A DNA stretch of 64,000 nt, from assembly GCA_963709325.1 (NCBI GenBank), contig CAVPVV010000001.1, positions 62,001 to 126,000 on the forward strand, read 5' to 3'. The position numbers and the translations under genes were made by a program. The stretch's first letter is position 1. Each line of letters begins with the position of its first letter. The notes below the pieces were generated by a model. It was not told the origin of the DNA. It saw only the letters and a list, made by a program, of their open reading frames with translations, and searched no databases. Of the stretch, positions 58,517-64,000 are shown piece by piece. This DNA comes from VFZN01 sp963709325. Its GTDB lineage: Bacteria; Acidobacteriota; Vicinamibacteria; Vicinamibacterales; UBA2999.

Positions 58517-59878
58517 ATGTCGCCGCCGCCGCCGTCGATTGCCGAGCGTCTCAACCGGCTGCCCATCGTCCGCACTCACCGTCTTGCCACGCTCATCGTC
58601 GGCATCGGCGTGTTCTTCGACCTGTTCGACATCTTCCTGGCCGGTGTGTTGGCGACGGTGCTGACCCGCGAGTTCGAGCTGACGCCCGTGCAGCTGCAGG
58701 TCGTGGTCGCGTCCGGGTTCCTTGGCATGTTCGTCGGCGCGGCAGGTCTCGGCGCGTTTGCCGATCGCTTCGGCCGCCGGACCGCGTTCATGATCAACCT
58801 CGCGCTCTACTCGGTGTTCACGTTCATCGGCGCCTGTGCGCCGAATGCGGCGACGCTGGTCGTGTCCAGGTTCGTCGCGGGCATCGGCCTCGGGGCCGAG
58901 CCGCCGCTGTGCGACGCCTATCTCGGCGAGTTGCTGCCTGCCCGGCACCGCGGGCGGTACACGGCGCTGGCCTACACCCTCGGTTTCGCCGGCGTGCCGG
59001 CGATGGGCTGGCTGGCACGAGTCCTGGTGCCCCTTTCGCCGTTTGGAATCGACGGATGGCGCTGGGTCTTCGTGATCGGGTCGCTGGGAGGCGCCATCAT
59101 CTGGGTGCTGCGTCATCGGCTTCCCGAGTCCCCGCGGTGGCTCGAGACCGCAGGCCGCTACGATCGCGCGCACCAGATCGTCAGCGCCATGGAGGCCGAG
59201 GCGGCGTCAACCGTTGATGACGAGCCCCTGACGTCGGCGCCGCGCTTCGCGACCGAATCGAGGCGGCCAACGCGAGTGTCATTCAGCACGCTGTTCTCGC
59301 CTTCCTATCGCGCCCGCACGCTGATGCTCTGGGTGTTCCAGATATTCCAGGCCGTTGGTTACTACGGCTTCGGGACGCTCGTGCCAATCGTGCTCGTGGC
59401 GAAGGGCTATTCGGTGGTCAACTCGCTCGCCTATACGTCGATCGTGTTCCTGGGGTATCCACTCGGCTCGGCGCTGTCGATTCCAATTGTCGAACGGGTC
59501 GATCGGCGCTGGCTGATCGTCGGCGCCGCGTTCCTGATGGCGGTGTTCGGTCTCGGCCTCGGCGCGGCGCGGTCTGCGACGCTCATCGTCCCGCTCGGGC
59601 TCGCGTACACGATGGCCGCCAACGTCTTCTCCAACGCCTTCCACGTGTTCCAGGCCGAGATCTTCCCGACCTCCGTTCGCGCCACCGCTGCCGGTACGGC
59701 GTATGGACTGAGCCGGCTGTCGAGCGCGGCGATGCCGTTCGTCCTGCTGCCGCTCCTGAACAACGTCGGATCCGAGGCGGCCTTCGGCGCCGTCAGCGTC
59801 GCGATGCTGGTGGTCATGATCGACATCGCGTTGTTCGCGCCGAGCACGACCGGCCGCGGGCTGGAGGAAGTCGCCTGA
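58517..59878 (+). CDS. Major facilitator superfamily transporter
   Basis: 453 residues from the ATG at 58517, with twelve membrane helices. The loop-2 motif is GAFADRFGRRTAFM (GxxxDRxGRR), with RFVAGIGLGAEPPLCDAYLGELLPARHRGR and RLPESPRWLETAGRYDRA in the central loop. This matches the sugar-porter/aromatic-acid (SP/AHS) branch of MFS. The substrate is likely a sugar or organic acid. It is divergent from the putrescine operon across a repeat-filled gap; its own promoter is not recognisable. A CCCCG/CGGGG hairpin lies after the stop (about 59908-59926) without a T tract. Confidence 0.88.
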   Translation: MSPPPPSIAERLNRLPIVRTHRLATLIVGIGVFFDLFDIFLAGVLATVLTREFELTPVQLQVVVASGFLGMFVGAAGLGAFADRFGRRTAFMINLALYSVFTFIGACAPNAATLVVSRFVAGIGLGAEPPLCDAYLGELLPARHRGRYTALAYTLGFAGVPAMGWLARVLVPLSPFGIDGWRWVFVIGSLGGAIIWVLRHRLPESPRWLETAGRYDRAHQIVSAMEAEAASTVDDEPLTSAPRFATESRRPTRVSFSTLFSPSYRARTLMLWVFQIFQAVGYYGFGTLVPIVLVAKGYSVVNSLAYTSIVFLGYPLGSALSIPIVERVDRRWLIVGAAFLMAVFGLGLGAARSATLIVPLGLAYTMAANVFSNAFHVFQAEIFPTSVRATAAGTAYGLSRLSSAAMPFVLLPLLNNVGSEAAFGAVSVAMLVVMIDIALFAPSTTGRGLEEVA

Positions 59879-59937
59879 GCTTCCTCGTCCGCTCGCGGAA
59901 GGCGAAGGCCCCGACCCGGGCGGGGCGGTGAGCGGCC

Positions 59938-59967
59938 TTGAAATATCGCCGAGCGGTCGGCTACATT
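59938..59967 (+). promoter_or_regulatory. Promoter of the DinB-like gene
   Basis: -35 TTGAAA (59938-59943), an 18-base spacer, and -10 TACATT (59962-59967). The 5' leader is about 45 bases, with a Shine-Dalgarno AAAGGAG at 60002-60008. Confidence 0.55.
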
Positions 59968-60018
59968 CCTTGGGTTTCCAGCAACGGAAACGCCACGGTT
60001 CAAAGGAGCCTTCAGACG

Positions 60019-60585
60019 ATGACACGTGTACTCGCCTTTGCTTCGGTCGCCCTGCTGGCGGCCACTCCCGCCCTCGCTCAGATGGGCGGGCCGCCCCAGA
60101 AGGTCACCCTGGCCCTGGGGCTCCAGCGCGCCTACGACGGCGTCAAGCGCAACCTCACCGAGATGGCCGAAAAGATGCCGGAGGCCGATTACAGCTACAA
60201 GCCGCATGCCGACTCGCGGATGTTCGGGCAGCTCTTCGCCCACGCCGCCAACAGCATGTATGGCGCCTGCGCGGCCTTGAAGAACGTGCCCAACCCGAAC
60301 CAGGGTAAGAACCTCGAGGAACTCCTCAAGACGAAGGCGGAGTTCGTGAAGGCGATCAACGATGCCTACGCCTTCTGCGACGATGCGGTGAAGGACCTGA
60401 CCGATGCCAACGTTGGCGAGCTCGTGAAGCAGGGCCAGAACGAAGTCGCGCGCGGGTCGATCATCGCCGGCCTCACGTCGCACAACAACGAGATGTACGG
60501 AACCGGCGCCGCCTACATGCGGGCCAAGGGCCTCGTGCCGCCCTCGACAGAGCGGGCCATGGCGCCGCGCAAGCCGGGCGCATAA
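60019..60585 (+). CDS. Secreted DinB-family protein
   Basis: 188 residues. The signal peptide ends at TPALAQ (residue ~21). A four-helix DinB-like domain follows (ALGLQRAYDGVKRNLTEMAEKMPEADYSYKPHADSRMFGQLFAHAANSMYGACAAL in pieces, SHNNEMYGTGAAYMRAKGLVPPST). The metal-ligand histidines of the fold are H in GQLFAHAANS and H in LTSHNNEMYG. Many Acidobacterial genomes carry several such exported DinB proteins; their role, possibly thiol or metal-dependent chemistry, is not known. I chose the ATG at 60019 because AAAGGAG precedes it at the proper distance and a signal peptide follows. Confidence 0.85.
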   Translation: MTRVLAFASVALLAATPALAQMGGPPQKVTLALGLQRAYDGVKRNLTEMAEKMPEADYSYKPHADSRMFGQLFAHAANSMYGACAALKNVPNPNQGKNLEELLKTKAEFVKAINDAYAFCDDAVKDLTDANVGELVKQGQNEVARGSIIAGLTSHNNEMYGTGAAYMRAKGLVPPSTERAMAPRKPGA

Positions 60586-60587
60586 GA

Positions 60588-60652
60588 GAAGTGAGAAGTC
60601 AGAAGTGAGAAGTTGAAAGTAATGCGGGCCGGCGTCCTTGGGTGCCGGCCCG
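60588..60652. repeat. GTGAGAAGT tandem repeat followed by a 9-bp hairpin
   Basis: Units GTGAGAAGT(CA) repeat at 60588-60618. They are followed by CGGGCCGGC/GCCGGCCCG (60625-60633 with 60644-60652), a perfect stem without a T tract. The hairpin may end the DinB-like transcript. Confidence 0.5.
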
Positions 60653-60675
60653 TCGTCCATCTTACGGCCGAGTCC

Positions 60676-60807
60676 ATGTCCCTCCCCCCGACGACGTCGC
60701 CTCCCTGCGACTTCGCCTCGTCCGTCTACGCCTTCGCCGACGAGCTCGATGCGTGGTGGACCGAACGCCCGGCCATCGCCGAAGCCGCGAGCCTCGGCGA
60801 CGATTAG
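60676..60807 (+). CDS. Small ORF, possible remnant of an HTH-type regulator
   Basis: 43 codons (MSLPPTTSPPCDFASSVYAFADELDAWWTERP then 11 residues). The core SVYAFADELDAWWTERP resembles the end of the excisionase/MerR-like DNA-binding domain found in front of TPR or TolB-like proteins (VYAYKSELDAWW type). Nothing of the rest of such a gene is present, and there is no Shine-Dalgarno sequence, so this is either a decayed fragment or a chance ORF. Confidence 0.3.
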   Translation: MSLPPTTSPPCDFASSVYAFADELDAWWTERPAIAEAASLGDD

Positions 60808-61204
60808 GCAGAGTCCACAGACAACGCTCCGCTAAGCGAGACGAGTGAGTGGCCAGGAGAGGTTCCTGGCGGTGAGTACACGTCCGTGCCGGCCCAAAGA
60901 GGCACAGAGCGATAGCCCACGGGCTCGACATGGCCTTGATGCGAATCTCGCTCGCAGTGTCGCGCTTTGTCGCTCGACTGACTCAGCGCCGGCGTGGGTA
61001 AATCCACTATCGCGGGGTCATTCAGCGGCGCCCGAGATGAGCAAGGGAAAACGCTGAAGGAGGCCGTCTCTCTTCTCAGCTTCACCTCCTGTAAGCCACC
61101 TCCGGTGGGGTGGGATACGTGCCGCTCGCTCCACCGCCTTTTTCGTCGTCGCTGTCGATTCAGGCCCGTTTCGTTCGTCGGCCGGTCCCACCCGAGGAGG
61201 AACG
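60808..61204. other. Unexplained structured leader region upstream of the cytochrome-ankyrin gene
   Basis: Nearly 400 bases without a convincing ORF. Visible structure includes a perfect 7-bp hairpin GCCAGGA-GAGGT-TCCTGGC (about 60852-60870), AGCCCACGGGCT, GGAGG ... CCTCC around 61063-61098, and CCACCTCCGGTGG (about 61098-61110). I could not match it to RNase P, tmRNA, 6S, SRP RNA, or the c-di-GMP or cobalamin riboswitches. The Shine-Dalgarno GAGGAGG lies just before the ATG at 61205. Confidence 0.35.
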
Positions 61205-63487
61205 ATGAGGACAGTCCTCGCTGCCGCCGCCGTCGCTGCATTGGTGCCATTCCTGACTATTTCTGCCCAGCAGGCACCCTTGCCTCCGCCTGCCGCGCGC
61301 GCTGTGGACTACGCGGCTGACGTGAAACCGCTGCTGCAGCAGAACTGCTACGGCTGCCACGGGCCCGAGGTGCAGCAGGCCGGGCTCCGGCTCGATCTGC
61401 GCCAGAACGCGCTCCGAGGCGGTGACTACGGGCCGGTGATCGTGCTTGGCAAGAGCGCCGACAGCAAGCTGATTCATCGCCTCGTGAACGGCGACGGCGG
61501 CATGCAGATGCCGCCAACCGGCGCGCTGCTTCCCGAGGAGATCGGCATCCTGCGCGCGTGGATCGACCAGGGCGCGGACTTTCGTAACGACGTCGCCGAG
61601 GAGGCGCCGCCAAAGCCGGTCGACCCGGCCCTGGCCGCACTCATCGCCGCCGTGCGGAGCGGCAGCGCCTCGGCCGTCGCGCCGCTGATCGCGGCAAACC
61701 ACGAGCTGGTGAAGTCCGCCGATCCGGGTGGCTCGACCCCGCTCCACCACGCCTCGGGCTTCGGTACCGTCGATACACTCACACTACTTCTCGACGCCGG
61801 CGCCGACGTGAACGCGAAGAACCGCCGCGGCTCCACTCCACTTCACTGGGCGATCGACGACGAGGCCAAGGTTCGAGTGCTGATCGCGCGCGGCGCCAAG
61901 GTGAACGCGAAGCAGGTTGAAGGGCGGACGCCGCTCTATCAGGCTGCCACGATGGCCAGCACCAACGGGGTGATACGCCAATTGCTGGCTGCCGGCGCGG
62001 ATCCAAACCTCGGCATGGCCAACGGCCGCACGCCGTTGATGGCCGCCGCTCAGCGGGGCGATCTCGAGGCGACCCGGATGCTCGTCGAGGCCAAGGCAGC
62101 AGTTGACACGCGGAATGGCGCCGGCGAAACCGCGCTGATCCTCGTGGCGGCTGACGGCAACCCGGAGGTAGTCCGGTTCCTTCTCGACAAGGGAGCGGAC
62201 GCGAAGGTCCGTACCAAGCGCAACGAAACCGCGCTGGGCAACGCGAGCACGGCCGGCGTCGATGAGACCGTGCGCCTCCTGCTCGACCATGGTGCGGAGG
62301 TGAACGCGCGGAACGTGCGCGGCTATTCGCCGCTGCTGCTCGCCGCAAGCTCCGACACCATGCCGGCCGGCGTCGTGAAGGCGCTGCTGGCCAGCGGTGC
62401 TGATACGACCTTCGAGGGCGACTACGGCGAAACGGCTCGCGACCTGGCCAGCAAGCGCGGCGACAACCAAGTCACGCGGCTGCTCGGCGGGATGGCCCCA
62501 GCGCAGATCGCGGCAGCGAAATCACACGAGACCATCGGCGCCGGCACACCGCGCCCGATCCCCGAAGCCGTTTCACTGGCGCTCGAGATGACGGCGAAGC
62601 AGAGCTACAACTTCATCCGCATCGGCGGCTGCAACTCGTGCCATTCCCAGGACCTGCCGTCGGCGGCGGTCGGTTTCGCGAGCAGCCGCGGCCTGGCGGC
62701 GCCGAAGGAAGTGCCGCAGCTCCCGCAGTCGATGATGCCCACGCCCGAGCGGCTGATGGACCTGAGCGGCGTGGTAAGCGCGCCGAGCACGGCCTGGGAG
62801 CTGGTGGACTTCGGGATGAACGGCGTGCCGAAGAGCGCGTTCACCGATGCCGCGGTGCGCGCGATCCTTTCGCTGCAGTCGCCGAACGGAAGCTGGTCGG
62901 GGAACGAGAGCCGGCGTCCGCCGATGAATGCCGGTGATTTCCAGGCTGCGGCGGTCTGCATCTTCGCGGTGAGGCACTACACACCGGCCGGGATGGAGGG
63001 GCGCGCCGCCGATGCGATCACGCGCGCCGTGGCCTGGCTGGAGGCGTCCTCGCCCAGGACCACCCAGGATCGCGCGTTCCACGCGCTGGCGCTGGCGTGG
63101 GCGAACGACGGCTCCGAGAGCGCGAAGCGTTCCGCGCGGTCGCTCGTCGCGATGCAGCAGCCTGACGGCGGATGGAGCCAGCTGCCGGGCATGCCGACCG
63201 ACGCGTACGCGACAGGCCAGGTGCTGTTCGCGTTGTCGGTGGCGGGGAAGATGCCGCCGAACGATATGGTGTTCCGGAAGGGCATCGACTACTTGCTGAG
63301 AACGCAGGCGGCCGATGGCACATGGCACGTCCAGACGCGATCGATCTGGCTGCAGCCGTATTTCGAAAGCGGCTTCCCGTACGGCCGCGACCAGTTCATC
63401 TCCACCGCGGGCACCGCCTGGGCGGCGATGGCGCTCGCCACGGCCGCGCCGTCGGTGACGACCTCGGTGGTCGCCGCGAAAAGATAG
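61205..63487 (+). CDS. Exported cytochrome c - ankyrin repeat - alpha/alpha-toroid fusion protein
   Basis: 760 residues. A signal peptide (to about residue 21) is followed by a PSCyt1-like haem domain (about 33-120): haem motif CYGCH with C48, C51 and H52, MQMPPTGALLPEEIGILRAWIDQGADF, and the axial Met in MPP. About eight ankyrin repeats follow (about 150-440, e.g. STPLHHASGFGTVDTLTLLL, GRTPLMAAAQRGDLEATRML). A second haem motif CNSCH (C476, C479, H480) comes next. The last 260 residues hold alpha/alpha-toroid (squalene-cyclase-like) repeats, recognised by QSPNGSW, QQPDGGW and QAADGTW. The protein should be periplasmic. It is intact, with a strong GAGGAGG ribosome site. No precise function can be given. 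Confidence 0.85.
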   Translation: MRTVLAAAAVAALVPFLTISAQQAPLPPPAARAVDYAADVKPLLQQNCYGCHGPEVQQAGLRLDLRQNALRGGDYGPVIVLGKSADSKLIHRLVNGDGGMQMPPTGALLPEEIGILRAWIDQGADFRNDVAEEAPPKPVDPALAALIAAVRSGSASAVAPLIAANHELVKSADPGGSTPLHHASGFGTVDTLTLLLDAGADVNAKNRRGSTPLHWAIDDEAKVRVLIARGAKVNAKQVEGRTPLYQAATMASTNGVIRQLLAAGADPNLGMANGRTPLMAAAQRGDLEATRMLVEAKAAVDTRNGAGETALILVAADGNPEVVRFLLDKGADAKVRTKRNETALGNASTAGVDETVRLLLDHGAEVNARNVRGYSPLLLAASSDTMPAGVVKALLASGADTTFEGDYGETARDLASKRGDNQVTRLLGGMAPAQIAAAKSHETIGAGTPRPIPEAVSLALEMTAKQSYNFIRIGGCNSCHSQDLPSAAVGFASSRGLAAPKEVPQLPQSMMPTPERLMDLSGVVSAPSTAWELVDFGMNGVPKSAFTDAAVRAILSLQSPNGSWSGNESRRPPMNAGDFQAAAVCIFAVRHYTPAGMEGRAADAITRAVAWLEASSPRTTQDRAFHALALAWANDGSESAKRSARSLVAMQQPDGGWSQLPGMPTDAYATGQVLFALSVAGKMPPNDMVFRKGIDYLLRTQAADGTWHVQTRSIWLQPYFESGFPYGRDQFISTAGTAWAAMALATAAPSVTTSVVAAKR

Positions 63488-63490
63488 CAG

Positions 63491-63524
63491 ACAGGAGCAG
63501 GGTAGGAGATAGGAGATAGGAGAG
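63491..63524. repeat. AGGAGAT tandem repeat
   Basis: GGTAGGAGATAGGAGATAGG: a 7-mer repeated three to four times, starting 4 bases after a stop codon. It is the reverse complement of the CTCCTAT word at 32259-32315. Confidence 0.6.
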
Positions 63525-63533
63525 CCTGCGCGC

Positions 63534-64000
63534 CTATCCCCGCGGCAACCCCTTGATCACCCGCCGCGCGTTCTCGGCGTACACCTTACGAAGAACGGGA
63601 TCGGACAACCCGATCCCGTACAGCTTCCAGAACGCGTGATAGTCGCGGTAGTAGTCGAAGTAGTCGTCGTTGGTCTCGAAGACCCGCCAGTAATACGGGT
63701 ACTCGCTGGGCTCGAACGCGTCCTTTCCGAACATGATGCGGTCCTGGTACTTCTCGAAGAAATCGTGCGCGACGCGCGGTTGCCGGCCGAGATCGTACAG
63801 GACCGCCCCGCACTCGACAGTGACATTCGGGAACTCGTCCAGCAGCTTCGCGGCACGCCCCAGGTCGTTGGCGTGCCAGCCGAAATGCGCGGCGATGAAG
63901 CGCGTCTTCGGGTGCTTCCGAAAAACGTTGTTGCGCTCAGTCATCAGCGCCTCGAACGTGACGTGCCCCGGCTGGTTATTGCGGCGGCTGGGGAACAGCG
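63534..64000 (-). CDS. Amidohydrolase (TIM-barrel, amidohydrolase_2 family), C-terminal part
   Basis: The frame is open to the window edge, so the start is missing. The visible 155 residues include NNQPGHVTFEALM, the strand KTRFIAAHFGWHANDLGRAAKLLDEFPNV with the metal-binding His, and DRIMFGKDAFEPSEYPYYWRVFET, where the catalytic Asp of the family (FGxD) is seen. The end, LYGIGLSDPVLRKVYAENARRVI, matches the ligand-binding C-terminus of this family. Members are metal-dependent hydrolases or decarboxylases of aromatic or lactone substrates; many secreted Acidobacterial members are of unknown function. It is convergent with the fusion gene across a short repeat. Confidence 0.85.
   Translation of the reverse strand, partial: LFPSRRNNQPGHVTFEALMTERNNVFRKHPKTRFIAAHFGWHANDLGRAAKLLDEFPNVTVECGAVLYDLGRQPRVAHDFFEKYQDRIMFGKDAFEPSEYPYYWRVFETNDDYFDYYRDYHAFWKLYGIGLSDPVLRKVYAENARRVIKGLPRG

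Noticed and set aside
60808..61204. RNase P RNA, tmRNA, 6S RNA or a c-di-GMP riboswitch
   Set aside because: None of the conserved core sequences of these RNAs is present, so I describe the region only as structured and unexplained.

Overview
The window is one continuous stretch of high-GC bacterial chromosome that looks like a soil-type Acidobacteriota, most probably of the Vicinamibacteria (subgroup 6) kind. This is an inference from gene content: two PadR-ADOP permease pairs, an Oar-like TonB receptor with a carboxypeptidase-regulatory N-domain, an ECF sigma factor paired with a TPR Ser/Thr kinase, many secreted proteins of small families, a Planctomycete-type cytochrome domain, and interspersed short intergenic repeats. 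No rRNA, tRNA, CRISPR array, transposase or phage gene was found.

Layout. 0-1.1 kb: end of a biotin carboxylase and its biotin carrier. 1.1-8.6 kb: outer-membrane biogenesis operon with TamB-like, long BamA/TamA-like and SurA-N-like genes joined by one-base overlaps. 8.7-14.9 kb: convergent CPBP protease, then an NtrC-type regulator, secreted amidase, sensor kinase and proline-rich exported protein in one tight run. 15-18.3 kb: adenosylcobalamin-dependent ribonucleotide reductase with a good promoter, a candidate NrdR box and a terminator. 18.3-21.4 and 27.5-30.5 kb: two padR-ADOP loci. Between them lie RecQ, a TPR kinase with its ECF sigma factor, and an RraA-like protein, flanked by an inverted pair of 43-bp composite palindromes. 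30.5-34.4 kb: hydrolase, DUF547 protein, SDR and an amino-acid permease. 34.4-36.9 kb: a second Ser/Thr kinase with TolB-like and TPR domains. 36.9-47.7 kb: a catabolic block of M20 peptidase, P1 peptidase, Na+/solute symporter, SDR, tartrate/D-malate dehydrogenase, TonB receptor and PhoD phosphatase. 47.9-51.9 kb: a MrfA/MrfB-like DNA repair pair. 51.9-55 kb: rpmE, a phospholipase-D/cardiolipin synthase-type protein and a rhomboid protease. 55-58.4 kb: an octaheme-type cytochrome and the aguA-aguB putrescine genes. 58.5-64 kb: MFS transporter, DinB-like secreted protein, an unusual cytochrome/ankyrin/alpha-toroid fusion, and a cut-off amidohydrolase.

A major caveat: from about 35.3 to 47.5 kb nearly every gene is broken by single-base indels, roughly thirty in all and almost always one extra base. 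Isolated examples occur in the BamA-like gene, the PLD gene, the cytochrome and aguB. Correcting them restores conserved motifs, so I read them as sequence or assembly errors rather than pseudogenes. Coordinates of those genes span the whole corrected reading.

The most distinctive biology is the cytochrome-ankyrin-toroid fusion at 61.2-63.5 kb with an unexplained 400-bp leader; the MrfA/MrfB pair whose exonuclease gene carries two REP-like repeats translated in frame; and the amidase embedded in a two-component operon.
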